39,700 nucleotides of DNA, from contig JACNJN010000145.1 of assembly GCA_014382535.1 (NCBI GenBank), positions 1 through 39,700 of the forward strand. Direction: 5' to 3'. This DNA is from Candidatus Desulfolinea nitratireducens (GTDB lineage: Bacteria > Chloroflexota > Anaerolineae > Anaerolineales > Villigracilaceae). The notes under the pieces are model-generated. The model saw only the letters and a program-made list of their open reading frames with translations, was not told the origin of the DNA and did not search any database. The translations under genes were made by a program, and so were the position numbers. Below, in pieces: positions 14,150 to 23,151 of this stretch; within the stretch, counting starts at the first letter, position 1; every line of letters starts with the position of its first letter.

Positions 14150-15967
14150 ATGAAACGTAATTTGTTTTTCCTATTTGTAATACTGATGCTTGTGGTAGCC
14201 GCTTGTGGTACCCCAGAAGCAGCACCCGCAGAAGAAGTTGCACCTGCTGAAGAAGCAGCACCCGCAGAAGAAGCTGCACCTGCTGAAGAAGAGACCATGG
14301 AATTGATGGAAGTAGCCCGCGAAGATACACTTATCGTTGGGTGGAGCGTTTCCTCTCCCATCGGTGTAACCAACCCGTGGGCAGTTCCCGGCTATACCCA
14401 CCAGGAAGGCAATGGCTTTATGTGGGAAGGCTTGTCCTACTTCCGCATCTTCGCTGACGTAGAGGCACCCTGGTTGGCCGAAAGCATGGTCTATAACGAT
14501 GACTTCACCGAGTTGACCATTAGCGTAAATCCGGCAGCAAAATGGAGTGATGGCGTTGCCGTTACCTCTGCTGACGTAGCTTTCACGCTCGAAGGTCAAT
14601 TGGCAGACGAAACCTTGCCTTACCACGCCGCCTTTGTACAATTTGTAGAATCGATTGAGGTAGTGGATGATCTGACAACGGTTGTCACCTTTAACCAGCC
14701 AGCACCTCGTTTTAAATTTGAAGTGTTGACCCTGAAATTCGACACCGGTATTCCGATTGTTCCTGCGCATGTACTTGAACCCCTGGATAACTACAGTGAA
14801 TATCCTGGTGGCCTGGATATGCCTCACTCTGGTCCTTACACCAATGTTGTCTGGGACCAAACCCAAAAGATTTTTGACCTGCGTGAAGATTGGTGGGCAG
14901 TTGAAGCCGGCCTGATCGAAATGCCAGATGTCAAACGCATCGTCATGGTGAACCTCGGCGGTCAGGTTGGGGCAAATATGGAAGCAGTTGCCCAACGCAT
15001 CGTCAATAACGATATGGACACAGCACTTGACTTCCGCCAGAGCCTGATTGCAAGCACCATTGAGCAAAATCCAATGGTAACTTCGCATACAGGTGACCAG
15101 CCTCCTTATGGATACCTGGACTGGTGGCCGAACTCACTGTGGGTCAACACGCTGGTGTCACCCTATGATGAAGCAAACGTGCGCCGCGCTATGAGCCTGG
15201 CCATTGATCGCGACAAGATTGATGAGATTGTCTATGATGGTGCACAAGTCACGACCATCTTCCCATTCCCGCTTTACCCCGGTTTGGAGAGCTTTGTTGC
15301 CCGTGATGATGTTCAAGCTTTAATCGCGGAATACGAGCCACGCAAATTTGACGTCGATGAAAGCGCCAGCCTCATGGAAGCAGCCGGATTCGCATTGAAC
15401 GGTGATGGCCTCTGGGAACGCGATGGCGAGACAGTCAATGCCACCATCCACGGTTTCGGCGGAATTCACGGTGACATCGTTCCTGTATTGGAGCAGATGC
15501 TGCTGGACGCAGGTTTCGATGCCTCGATCAACTTTGGCGATGATGCCTATCAGCAAATGGCTGACGGTGCTGCTGGAATGTATATGTTCGGTCACGGTGC
15601 TAGCTTGGCCGATCCGTATGAAGCACTCAACCTGTTCCACGGCAAATACAGCGATTCAATCGGCACCTCTGCCGGTAACAACCGCTTCTCCCGCTACAGC
15701 AATCCAGAGTTTGATGCTATCCTGGATGAAATCGCTCCGCTAGATGCCAATGATCCGGCGTTCCAAGAAGGAGCTGCAAAAGCATTGGGAATCTACTGGG
15801 CTGAGCAAATTGATATTCCGATCATCCAGTGGTTGCACCGTATTGCTTATAACCAAACATACTGGACCAACTGGCCCACGGCTGCTAATGTAGGCCCTGG
15901 TGTCAACGGTGCCTTCTGGGCGCACACAGGTATGCTCGTTGTGACCGGTTTGGAAAAAGCCGAATAA
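14150..15967 (+). CDS. ABC transporter substrate-binding lipoprotein, SBP family 5 (peptide/oligosaccharide type)
   Basis: A 605-residue exported lipoprotein. It begins with a signal peptide (MKRNLFFLFVILMLVV) and lipobox VVAACG with Cys19 as the lipidation site. A low-complexity linker of four APAEE(A/V) units, encoded by a 36-bp tandem repeat, forms a tether. The family-5 solute-binding domain follows (WAVPGYTHQEGNGFMWEGLS, KWSDGVAVTSADVAFTLE, NVRRAMSLAIDRDKI). Members bind peptides, nickel or, in several saccharolytic thermophiles and Chloroflexota, oligosaccharides. Position before a sugar-acid pathway favours oligosaccharide or uronate-glycoside binding. It is the first gene of the importer operon and is separated from the permease by a strong hairpin. 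Confidence 0.93.
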   Translation: MKRNLFFLFVILMLVVAACGTPEAAPAEEVAPAEEAAPAEEAAPAEEETMELMEVAREDTLIVGWSVSSPIGVTNPWAVPGYTHQEGNGFMWEGLSYFRIFADVEAPWLAESMVYNDDFTELTISVNPAAKWSDGVAVTSADVAFTLEGQLADETLPYHAAFVQFVESIEVVDDLTTVVTFNQPAPRFKFEVLTLKFDTGIPIVPAHVLEPLDNYSEYPGGLDMPHSGPYTNVVWDQTQKIFDLREDWWAVEAGLIEMPDVKRIVMVNLGGQVGANMEAVAQRIVNNDMDTALDFRQSLIASTIEQNPMVTSHTGDQPPYGYLDWWPNSLWVNTLVSPYDEANVRRAMSLAIDRDKIDEIVYDGAQVTTIFPFPLYPGLESFVARDDVQALIAEYEPRKFDVDESASLMEAAGFALNGDGLWERDGETVNATIHGFGGIHGDIVPVLEQMLLDAGFDASINFGDDAYQQMADGAAGMYMFGHGASLADPYEALNLFHGKYSDSIGTSAGNNRFSRYSNPEFDAILDEIAPLDANDPAFQEGAAKALGIYWAEQIDIPIIQWLHRIAYNQTYWTNWPTAANVGPGVNGAFWAHTGMLVVTGLEKAE

Positions 15968-15986
15968 TTAGTACCTAGTTTAGACC

Positions 15987-16032
15987 GAGAGACCAATTGT
16001 CCCAGCGAATGCTGCGTGGCAATTGGTCTCTC
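15987..16032 (+). promoter_or_regulatory. Intercistronic hairpin between binding-protein and permease genes
   Basis: GAGAGACCAATTG (15987-15999) and CAATTGGTCTCTC (16020-16032) form a perfect 13-bp stem with a 20-nt loop. No T-run follows. It fits a stem that protects the upstream message from 3' decay, or partly terminates, so that the binding protein is made in excess over the membrane parts. Confidence 0.65.
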
Positions 16033-16063
16033 AATTAGTCAAGTTTTCAAAGGAGTAATCCTT

Positions 16064-17065
16064 ATGAGTTATAAAAACATATTGCGACGCCTTGTTTTTC
16101 TTGTGATGGTTATTTGGGTGGCAGCTACTATTGTTTTTTTTATTCCCCGAATATCTTCACGTAACCCTGTCCGCGAACGCTTTGCTGCTTTGGCCCGCAC
16201 AGGCGGGTTTTCACCGGGCGATCTGGAAACAATCATTGCTTCTTATAATACAAAATTTGGACTCGACAAACCTTTAATGGAACAGTACACCGATTACTTG
16301 GGCAGCCTGGCTCGTTTTGATCTGGGCATTTCGATGAATCAGTTCCCAAAGACTACCAGCGAGTTGATTATGGAAGCGCTGCCCTGGACCATTGGATTGC
16401 TCTTCGTTACCACCATTCTGTCATTCATCATTGGTAATCTGCTCGGTGCGATGGCTGCCTGGCCGAAGACTCCCGATTGGTTGCGGAATATAGCGACTTC
16501 TTTTGTATTGTTGCAGGGGGTGCCACCCGTTTTGATGGGACTCTTGTTAATATTCTTTATTGGCTTTCGCGCTAATCTTCTCCCGATCAGTGGTGCCCAC
16601 AGTATTGGGGTTGTGCCAGAATTCACATTGAAGTTCTTGCTGGATGTAGGTAAGCACCAAATTTTGCCAGCATTGGCCTTGATTTTTGGCAGCGTAGGTG
16701 GATGGGTCTTGAGTATGCGTGGCATGGGTGTCACCATTCAGGGTGAGGATTACGTCCTCTTTGCTGAACATAAAGGTTTGGGGAATTCGGCTATATTTAA
16801 GAATTATTTTCTGCGTAACGCGATGCTCCCCCAGGTGACCGGTTTTGCGCTGGCATTAGGTAATTTGGTTGTCTCAGCCATTGTTGTCGAGGAAATATTT
16901 GGTTTACCTGGCTTGGGTACCTTGTTGAGTAAATCTATCAGAGTGAATGACTTCCTGGTAATTTATGGCATTGTATTATTCATTACCATCGCAATTGCCA
17001 CATTGATGGTACTGGTTGAGCTACTTTATCCGCTGCTGGATCCGCGAATTAGCCTCGAAAATTAG
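16064..17065 (+). CDS. ABC transporter permease, DppB/OppB type
   Basis: A 333-residue membrane protein with a first helix at residues 9-30 (LVFLVMVIWVAATIVFFIP) and a binding-protein-dependent permease domain with five further helices. The cytoplasmic EAA loop region is visible (FAEHKGLGNSAIFKNYFLRN), as is the conserved EEIFGLPGLGTLL near the C terminus, both typical of DppB/OppB. The track begins at 16016, but AAAGGAG sits 9 bases before ATG 16064, so translation starts there (MSYKNILRR). It forms the membrane channel with the next gene. Confidence 0.93.
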   Translation: MSYKNILRRLVFLVMVIWVAATIVFFIPRISSRNPVRERFAALARTGGFSPGDLETIIASYNTKFGLDKPLMEQYTDYLGSLARFDLGISMNQFPKTTSELIMEALPWTIGLLFVTTILSFIIGNLLGAMAAWPKTPDWLRNIATSFVLLQGVPPVLMGLLLIFFIGFRANLLPISGAHSIGVVPEFTLKFLLDVGKHQILPALALIFGSVGGWVLSMRGMGVTIQGEDYVLFAEHKGLGNSAIFKNYFLRNAMLPQVTGFALALGNLVVSAIVVEEIFGLPGLGTLLSKSIRVNDFLVIYGIVLFITIAIATLMVLVELLYPLLDPRISLEN

Positions 17066-17077
17066 GAGAATTCCCCT

Positions 17078-17992
17078 ATGACAAACATGGCATTTTCTCA
17101 AACGCAGGCGCAGTCAAATGACGACCTGCAACCCAGCAGGCTGACACTTATTCTACGTTACCTACGCCGAAATAAGAGCCTGACATTTGGTCTGCTCTTA
17201 CTCATATTTCTGATCGCCTTTACCACCATTGGCATGCTGACCATCGATCAAGATCGCGCCTATGCCCTGGCCGTCAAATCTAAACAAGCGCCGGGCGCAG
17301 AATTTCTGTTCGGTACCGATTTCTTTGGCCGTGATATGCTGGCAGTAATGATCGTGGGCACCTGGCAAACGGCACTCATCGGCGTCCTCGCCGGTGGACT
17401 CGGTACGCTGATTGGTGTGATTCTTGGTTTCGTGGCAGCTTATTTTGGCGGTATTGTAGACAAATCTATTATTGGAATCAGCCAAATTCTGGTGCCGATT
17501 CCTCCCCTACTAATTCAAATTATTATCGCCGGGACACTCGATAAACGAGATGTCACCATATATACTATGGCCTTTATTGTGGTGATTTTGGCCTGGATGG
17601 GCCCGACGCTGGTGATGCGCTCACAGGTGCTGTCGATGAAGGAACGGCAGTATGTTTCTGTGGCTAAACTTTCTGGCGTGGGTGATGTTGGCATTATCTT
17701 CATGGAAATATTACCCAATCTATTGCCATTCATTGTGGCCCAATTTGTGACCCAGGTCTTCGCGGCTGTTTTCGCCTCATTCTATTTGGCGGTGCTGGGT
17801 CTTGGCCCGGTGCGTGAGCCACTGCTGGGCAATATCATTTGGGCTGCCATGAATCAAGGTGCGTTTTTCAATGGCTGGTGGTGGTGGCCCATATTCCCTG
17901 CTGTGGGTTTAGTATTGATCCTCGGCTCCTTGGCGCTGATTAATATGGGGCTGGACGAATTGTCTAATCCTCGTGTGCGTAGGTCGGAGTAA
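17078..17992 (+). CDS. ABC transporter permease, DppC/OppC type
   Basis: A 304-residue partner permease. A cytoplasmic N terminus of about 35 residues precedes the first helix (LTFGLLLLIFLIAFTTIGML). The DppC hallmark FLFGTDFFGRDMLAVMIVGT follows, then the permease domain with the EAA loop (SVAKLSGVGDVGIIFMEILP). A Shine-Dalgarno AGGAG lies 8 bases before ATG 17078 and the gap to the upstream gene is 12 bases. The C terminus GLDELSNPRVRR is normal for the family. A run of tryptophans near the end (GWWWWP) is unusual but lies in a membrane-edge position. Confidence 0.93.
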   Translation: MTNMAFSQTQAQSNDDLQPSRLTLILRYLRRNKSLTFGLLLLIFLIAFTTIGMLTIDQDRAYALAVKSKQAPGAEFLFGTDFFGRDMLAVMIVGTWQTALIGVLAGGLGTLIGVILGFVAAYFGGIVDKSIIGISQILVPIPPLLIQIIIAGTLDKRDVTIYTMAFIVVILAWMGPTLVMRSQVLSMKERQYVSVAKLSGVGDVGIIFMEILPNLLPFIVAQFVTQVFAAVFASFYLAVLGLGPVREPLLGNIIWAAMNQGAFFNGWWWWPIFPAVGLVLILGSLALINMGLDELSNPRVRRSE

Positions 17993-18013
17993 ATAAATAA
18001 TGGAAAAAATATC

Positions 18014-19045
18014 ATGGTAGATATGAAGAGAGATAATAATAAATCAACTGGGGTGAACGATGCTGTCCTCCAGATCAAGGACTTGGATGTTTCCTACTAT
18101 ACTGACGCAGGACGGGCACAGGCCCTGGCTGGTATTAGCCTAAACCTTAAGGCTGGTGAAAAGTTGGGTTTGGTCGGCGAATCCGGGTCTGGCAAAAGCA
18201 CGATGGCACTGGCGATGATGAATATGATCAAACCCCCCGGACGGATCGAAGGAGGGCAAGTAATTGTCGATGGCACAGATCTGATGGCGCTGTCGGAGGA
18301 GGAAATGCTCAAGGCACGCTTGAGTAAGATTTCTTATATTCCCCAGGGGGCCATGAACTCGCTCAACCCGGTGATGCGTATCGGTGATCAAATGCTCGAT
18401 GCCATCGAAGCGCATGATAGCACTATCTCCAAGAATGATATGAAGGAAAGATCCCGGAGCGCACTGGAGTCAGTAGATCTGGATCATCATGTATTCAGGA
18501 TGTATCCCCATGAATTGAGCGGCGGTATGAAGCAGCGCGTATGTATCGCTATTGGTATTTTGCTTGAGCCCAAAGTCATCGTGGCTGACGAACCAACCAG
18601 CGCATTGGATGTGGTCACCCAGCGTCAGGTAATGGAAACGATTGATAAACTGCGGGTACAGCTTGGGGCAGCCGTGATCTTGATCGGACACGATATGGGA
18701 TTGATGGCTCAATTTGTGGATAAGGTGGCTGTTCTATATGCTGGTCAAATTATGGAATTGAGCACTGTAACCGAAATGTTTACAGACTCTTTGCATCCTT
18801 ATGCACAGGCATTAATTAGTAGCCTGCCCAACCTGGACAACAAAGGCGAATTTCAAGGCATTCCCGGTCTTGCGCCGGCACTTCTGCGTTTGCCCAGCGG
18901 GTGCTCTTTTCATCCCCGTTGCGAATATGTGATGGATATTTGTCAAACCGACAGACCGCTCCCTGTAGAGATAAATGGCCGAACAGTGGCCTGTCATTTG
19001 CATACCAATAAAGAACCAGCAGCATCTCAGGTGATCAAATCATGA
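18014..19045 (+). CDS. ABC transporter ATPase, DppD/OppD type
   Basis: A 343-residue ATPase that powers the importer. It has Walker A GESGSGKST, signature LSGGMKQRVCIAIG, Walker B VIVADEPTSALD and switch His in LIGHDMG. The C-terminal oligopeptide-transporter domain holds the cysteine cluster GCSFHPRCEYVMDIC and VACHLH, which in some DppD proteins binds an iron-sulfur cluster. The Shine-Dalgarno sequence is weak and the gap to the upstream permease is 21 bases. It overlaps the next ATPase gene by 4 bases, so the two are made together and probably act as a heterodimer. Confidence 0.93.
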   Translation: MVDMKRDNNKSTGVNDAVLQIKDLDVSYYTDAGRAQALAGISLNLKAGEKLGLVGESGSGKSTMALAMMNMIKPPGRIEGGQVIVDGTDLMALSEEEMLKARLSKISYIPQGAMNSLNPVMRIGDQMLDAIEAHDSTISKNDMKERSRSALESVDLDHHVFRMYPHELSGGMKQRVCIAIGILLEPKVIVADEPTSALDVVTQRQVMETIDKLRVQLGAAVILIGHDMGLMAQFVDKVAVLYAGQIMELSTVTEMFTDSLHPYAQALISSLPNLDNKGEFQGIPGLAPALLRLPSGCSFHPRCEYVMDICQTDRPLPVEINGRTVACHLHTNKEPAASQVIKS

Positions 19046-20052
19046 CAGAACTATTAGAATTCAAGAACGTTACCAAAGTATTTTCAAGTGGCCTGTTGAC
19101 GAAGACATCAACGACAGCGGTTCGTAACGTTTCCTTCAAGTTGGCCCAGGATGATCCCACCATCATGACAGTGGCAGGTGAAAGCGGTAGCGGCAAGACG
19201 ACCCTGGCCATGCTTCTGCTAGGATTCATTCCAGCTACCTCAGGGCAGATCTTATATAAAGGAACTGATATTAAAAATTTGAGAGGCGCCGAAAGGATGA
19301 TCTTCCGGCGTGAGGTGCAGGCAGTTTTTCAAGACCCATTTGCTGTATTCAATCCCTTTTATACGGTGGACCATTTGCTCACAGTGCCTATTAAACGATT
19401 TAAGTTGGCTAACTCCAAGAGTGAGGCGCATGAGAAAATGATCGAGGCGCTTACAGCTGTGGGCTTGCATCCGCAGGATATTCTTGGCCGCTTTCCGCAT
19501 CAACTTTCCGGTGGACAGCGCCAACGGATCAATGTGGCGCGCGCCCTTGTGCTAAGACCAAAGGTCTTGGTAGCTGATGAGCCAGTTTCAATGGTGGATG
19601 CCTCTTTGCGTGCAAATATCCTGGAATTATTGCAGAGTTTGAAAGAAGATCATGGAGTTTCGATTATCTATATCACGCATGACCTGACCACTGCTTATCA
19701 CGTGGCTAAATCAATCATGGTAATGTATCGAGGTACCGTGATGGAAGCGGGCAGTGTCGATAGAATTATCAAAAAACCGGAGCATCCTTATACCCGCTTG
19801 CTGATCGATTCGATCCCCTGGCCAGATCTAAAACGTCGTTGGGGAGAAACTGATATTAAGGCACGCGAAGCAGCGATCGAAGATATTAGCGAGGGATGCA
19901 AATTTTATGGCCGCTGTCCCTTTGCGATGGATAAATGCAAAGTATTTCCTCCATTATTTCAACTCAATGAAGAACAGGCCGCCTCCTGCTATTTATTTGA
20001 TGAGAATAAGCAAATCGCTTCAGAAAAGTTATCAGAACTCTTACCTGTGTAA
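19042..20052 (+). CDS. ABC transporter ATPase, DppF/OppF type
   Basis: A 336-residue second ATPase of the importer. It has Walker A GESGSGKTT, Q-loop VFQDPFAVFNPFYTV, signature LSGGQRQRINVARAL and Walker B VLVADEPVSMVD. The switch His lies in YITHDLT. A C-terminal cysteine block is again present (GCKFYGRCPFAMDKC). The D-loop SMVD instead of the common SALD is typical for OppF relatives of sugar-oligomer importers. ATG overlaps the stop of the first ATPase gene (ATGA). It is the last transporter gene; a 50-base gap follows before the catabolic genes. Confidence 0.93.
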   Translation: MTELLEFKNVTKVFSSGLLTKTSTTAVRNVSFKLAQDDPTIMTVAGESGSGKTTLAMLLLGFIPATSGQILYKGTDIKNLRGAERMIFRREVQAVFQDPFAVFNPFYTVDHLLTVPIKRFKLANSKSEAHEKMIEALTAVGLHPQDILGRFPHQLSGGQRQRINVARALVLRPKVLVADEPVSMVDASLRANILELLQSLKEDHGVSIIYITHDLTTAYHVAKSIMVMYRGTVMEAGSVDRIIKKPEHPYTRLLIDSIPWPDLKRRWGETDIKAREAAIEDISEGCKFYGRCPFAMDKCKVFPPLFQLNEEQAASCYLFDENKQIASEKLSELLPV

Positions 20053-20102
20053 ATTCTACCTTTCTAAAAAAATATAGATACTACCTGGAGTGCCGACAAA
20101 TT

Positions 20103-20438
20103 ATGTCTCGTAATATTTCATATGCATTAACCGGTTGGCTGGCCGGTGCTGTGACCATGATCATCATGGGCTTTCTTTGGCCAAAAATATTTCCAGCAAT
20201 CGTCAATGTTGAACATTATTATGGTGCTGGACCCAATTTAATCTCAATTATCGGGATAGCCTTGCTAGTGATGTCACCAGTATCACTGCTGGGTGGTCTT
20301 ATTGGAGGTCGGGTTTCCATCGAGGGTGGGGAGTGGGGGCAGCGAGCGATTTCCGCCATTTTTGGAATCATTTTTACGATGCCGGTTAGCTGTGGGGTGT
20401 ATCTGTATTTCACAGGATATGGGTTTGGTATTTCATGA
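20103..20438 (+). CDS. Small membrane protein of unknown function
   Basis: A 111-residue protein with three hydrophobic segments: residues about 8-30 (LTGWLAGAVTMIIMGFLWP), 46-68 (LISIIGIALLVMSPVSLLGG) and 84-106. Short loops contain VNVEHYYGAG and RVSIEGGEWGQR. I recognise no family. It lies between the importer ATPase and the UxuA-like gene and overlaps the latter by 4 bases (ATGA), so it is co-translated with a catabolic enzyme. It may be an accessory part of the importer or a membrane anchor. Neither can be shown from the sequence. Confidence 0.7.
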   Translation: MSRNISYALTGWLAGAVTMIIMGFLWPKIFPAIVNVEHYYGAGPNLISIIGIALLVMSPVSLLGGLIGGRVSIEGGEWGQRAISAIFGIIFTMPVSCGVYLYFTGYGFGIS

Positions 20439-21409
20439 TAAAAATCGCAGAATATTTGACTCCCACTCCTTCACCATTGTGGAAACTGGCCAAACAGGCC
20501 GGGGCAGATTGGGCAGTGGGAAGTTTGCCCTTTGACGACCCGCTCAATGCTGGGGATGCCCCCTGGGACTATTTCCCGCTTTTACGGGTGAAACAATCAT
20601 TTGAGAGCCATGGTTTTAAGTTGGCGGTGATTGAATCTCGCCCACCCTTGAATAATGCCAAACGCGGCTTACCGGGTCGTGATGAAGAAATCGCCACAGT
20701 GTGTACCTTGCTTGAGAATATGGGCAAATTGGGAATTCCTGTCTGGTGTTATGAATGGATGACCGATTTTAATTGGTTGCGCACCAATACCAGCACCCCG
20801 GCACGGGGCGGCTCGTTGGTGACCAGTTTTGATTACACATTGATTCAAGATGCACCACAGACCGAATTAGGGCCCATCAGTGAAGACACACTGTGGGAAA
20901 ATCTGGAATATTTCTTAAAACGAGTGCTACCAGTAGCTGAAAAATGGAATGTCAAATTGGCCATGCACCCTGATGATCCCCCTTTATCACCCATTCGCGG
21001 TATTGGGCGGATAATGAGCAGTGTTGAAAATTTCAAGCGTCTGCTTGATCTGGTGCCCAGCCCAATGAATGGCATTACGATGTGCCAGGGCAACTTTACA
21101 CTCATGACTGATGATCTGCCAGGTGTGATTCGGCAATTTGGAGAGCAGGACAAAATTTTCTTTGTTCATTTCCGCGACGTTATTGGTACACCTGAGAAAT
21201 ATTCGGAGGCGTGGCATGATGCTGGACAAACAGATATGTTGGCCTGTATGCAGGCTTATAAGGATATAGGTTTTGATGGAGTCCTGCGGCCCGATCACGT
21301 ACCCACGGTTGAGGGAGATAGCAACGAAAACGCGGGTTACTCCTCATACGGTCGGCTCTTTGCGCTGGGCTATATTCACGGTCTAAGCCAGGCCGTATAC
21401 AACGATTAG
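20435..21409 (+). CDS. Mannonate dehydratase family protein (UxuA type), copy 1
   Basis: A 324-residue TIM-barrel enzyme of the UxuA family, which removes water from D-mannonate to give 2-keto-3-deoxy-D-gluconate with a divalent metal. All four expected metal ligands are present in order: His178 (AMHPDDPP), Cys217 (MCQGNF), His245 (FVHFRDV) and Asp287 (RPDHVP). It is shorter than E. coli UxuA (about 390 residues), as are many non-enterobacterial members, so the natural substrate may be another aldonate. Its start overlaps the stop of the small membrane protein. Copy 2 at 25963-27021 is clearly divergent, so this is not a recent duplication. Confidence 0.82.
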   Translation: MIKIAEYLTPTPSPLWKLAKQAGADWAVGSLPFDDPLNAGDAPWDYFPLLRVKQSFESHGFKLAVIESRPPLNNAKRGLPGRDEEIATVCTLLENMGKLGIPVWCYEWMTDFNWLRTNTSTPARGGSLVTSFDYTLIQDAPQTELGPISEDTLWENLEYFLKRVLPVAEKWNVKLAMHPDDPPLSPIRGIGRIMSSVENFKRLLDLVPSPMNGITMCQGNFTLMTDDLPGVIRQFGEQDKIFFVHFRDVIGTPEKYSEAWHDAGQTDMLACMQAYKDIGFDGVLRPDHVPTVEGDSNENAGYSSYGRLFALGYIHGLSQAVYND

Positions 21410-21441
21410 AAATTACAGATTCTGATAAAGGATTTTATTGC

Positions 21442-22272
21442 ATGAGAATCGCAATTACCGGTGGCAATGGCCGAATCGGACAAGCCGTTGTTGAACTTGC
21501 TCTTACCCAAGGACACACTGTTGTAAATATTGATCGCATAAAAGGGGACGCAGATTTATCAGGGGTAACCCATTTTCAGCTGGACACTACAGATTATGAT
21601 TCATTCAAGAAAGTACTGGATGGGTGTGAGGCGTTGATTCACCTGGCCGCTATTCCAGGGCCTGGCTATCATCCTGATCATATTGTTCATAATAATAATG
21701 TTGTTTCGAGCTACAATGCGCTCAGGGCGGCCGCAGAACTAGGTATCAATCGTGTTTGTCAGGCCTCCAGCATTAATGCCATTGGCGGTGCATATAGTCG
21801 CTTACCACACTACGATTACTTTCCTCTTGATGAAGAGCATCCCACCTATAATGAAGACCCTTATAGCCTGTCAAAGTGGATCTGTGAGATCCAAGCTGAT
21901 TCATTCGTCAGAAGATATGAGAATATGAAGATTGCCAGCCTTCGTATTCATGGTGTCGCGGCTGAACGGATTGATTCAGCCAAATGGCAGGATTCGGCTA
22001 CTGATATCGTGGTAAAACATTTGTGGGGCTATGTACGCCGCGATTCAACTGCGCGCGCCTGCTTACTTGGTGTTACGGCTGATTTTAGCGGTCATGAAGC
22101 TTTTTATATTGTTGCCTCTGATACGGTTATGAACATAGCTTCGCTGGAGCTTAAAGAGCAATTCTATCCAAATGTTTCCGTGCAGGGGGATCTCAGTGAA
22201 AATAAGAGCTTCTTTGATTGTCAGAAAGCTAAGCGATTATTAGGCTGGCAGCACGATACAGATTCTAAATAG
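21442..22272 (+). CDS. NAD-dependent epimerase/dehydratase-family protein (extended SDR), possible uronate dehydrogenase
   Basis: A 276-residue Rossmann-fold protein with nucleotide motif TGGNGRIGQAV at residues 6-16, LIHLAAIPGPG, an Ser-containing strand QASSINAIGG and the catalytic pair in YSLSKW. Size and motifs are close to small extended SDRs such as uronate dehydrogenase, which oxidises glucuronate or galacturonate to the aldarolactone. Other sugar-nucleotide-independent epimerases look similar. AAAGGA lies 9 bases before ATG 21442. The partial gene at the right edge of the window begins with almost the same residues (MKIAVTGG), so a paralogue may follow there. Confidence 0.8.
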   Translation: MRIAITGGNGRIGQAVVELALTQGHTVVNIDRIKGDADLSGVTHFQLDTTDYDSFKKVLDGCEALIHLAAIPGPGYHPDHIVHNNNVVSSYNALRAAAELGINRVCQASSINAIGGAYSRLPHYDYFPLDEEHPTYNEDPYSLSKWICEIQADSFVRRYENMKIASLRIHGVAAERIDSAKWQDSATDIVVKHLWGYVRRDSTARACLLGVTADFSGHEAFYIVASDTVMNIASLELKEQFYPNVSVQGDLSENKSFFDCQKAKRLLGWQHDTDSK

Positions 22273-22322
22273 GGGTGTATTCGTTCTCTTTTTCTATTCT
22301 CAATCCAATAACGGAGTAAATA

Positions 22323-23141
22323 ATGCATATTCAACCCTCGCGTGAGGATTTGATCGAACTCACTAAGCTCAACCCTTTTTTGCGTTTCGACGATGGCCGA
22401 CCAAAAGTTCCAGATGATCTACTGGCTCGCATGAAATTGGTAACAAATGAGGAAGCCTGGGCAATTCTGCATAAGCATGAGTATCTGCGTCAATTTGAAG
22501 GTGGCTGGCGAGAAACGCACCCGGGGCGCAAGCTTGTGGGACGGGTGGTCACAGCCCAATTTCTTCCTCACCGCCCTGATTATCATGATGCTATTCAGCA
22601 GGCTGGCTTGGCCGAGGGGCGCTCCAATATTGGAGGTCAAAACTCGTGGGTTATTGAGATGTTGGGGGAAAATGATGTCATGGTGGTAGATATTTTTGGG
22701 AAAGTTAAAGATGGAACCGTAATCGGGGATAATTTGGGAACTGCTGTTCAGGCACGTACCAATACTGGTGCGGTTATAGATGGGGGTATCCGTGATTATG
22801 ATGGATTGACTAAACTACCAAACGTAAATTTCTTTATGCGCGGCATGGACCCAACCCCCATCGCCGACGTGACATTGGCTGGCATCAACATTCCAATTCG
22901 GATTGGCGGAGCGACAGCACTCCCCGGTGATATTATTTTGGGCACGCCAACCGGGATCACCTTTATTCCCCCACACCTCGTGCAAGAGGTTGTTGAAACC
23001 AGCGAAGAGATACGAATCCGTGATGAGTTTGGCAAGCAGCGCCTGGCAGAGGGAAAATACACCAGCGGAGAGATTGATGTCCCAGAGTGGCGTGAAGATA
23101 TCAATGCAGATTTTAAAACCTGGCTCAAGAATAGAAACTGA
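22323..23141 (+). CDS. RraA-like protein / HMG-aldolase-family, copy 1 (long form)
   Basis: A 272-residue protein. The core (from about residue 60) is the RraA/4-hydroxy-4-methyl-2-oxoglutarate aldolase fold, with GDNLGTAVQA followed about 20 residues later by DGGIRDYDGL, where Arg-Asp and the next acidic residue bind metal and pyruvate enolate. It also has PIRIGGATALPGDIILG. An N-terminal extension of about 55 residues (PSREDLIELTKLNPFLRF) is not part of the basic fold. Family members with this motif cleave or decarboxylate 2-keto acids; only a few act as RNase E inhibitors. In this setting an aldolase or decarboxylase role on a sugar-acid-derived keto acid is more likely than RNA control. 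Confidence 0.82.
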   Translation: MHIQPSREDLIELTKLNPFLRFDDGRPKVPDDLLARMKLVTNEEAWAILHKHEYLRQFEGGWRETHPGRKLVGRVVTAQFLPHRPDYHDAIQQAGLAEGRSNIGGQNSWVIEMLGENDVMVVDIFGKVKDGTVIGDNLGTAVQARTNTGAVIDGGIRDYDGLTKLPNVNFFMRGMDPTPIADVTLAGINIPIRIGGATALPGDIILGTPTGITFIPPHLVQEVVETSEEIRIRDEFGKQRLAEGKYTSGEIDVPEWREDINADFKTWLKNRN

Positions 23142-23151
23142 AAGGAAGCGC

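Noticed and set aside
14210-14290. Tandem repeat as a CRISPR or phase-variable locus
   Set aside because: The repeat is two 36-bp units coding in frame for the APAEE linker of a lipoprotein; there are no spacers and length change would not shift the frame.
14171-15088. 305-residue open frame on the minus strand opposite the lipoprotein gene
   Set aside because: The plus strand carries a clear full-length SBP family 5 protein. The antisense text is rich in Cys, His and Phe repeats caused by the APAEE repeat and has no family features.
22323-23141. RNase E inhibitor RraA
   Set aside because: The motif set and catabolic setting fit an aldolase/decarboxylase role; the name RraA is used here only for the fold.
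22903-23151. Upstream extension of the enolase-superfamily gene given in the ORF track
   Set aside because: The 83 extra codons overlap the RraA-like gene in another frame, look non-protein-like and lack a ribosome-binding site. ATG 23152 has a good one.
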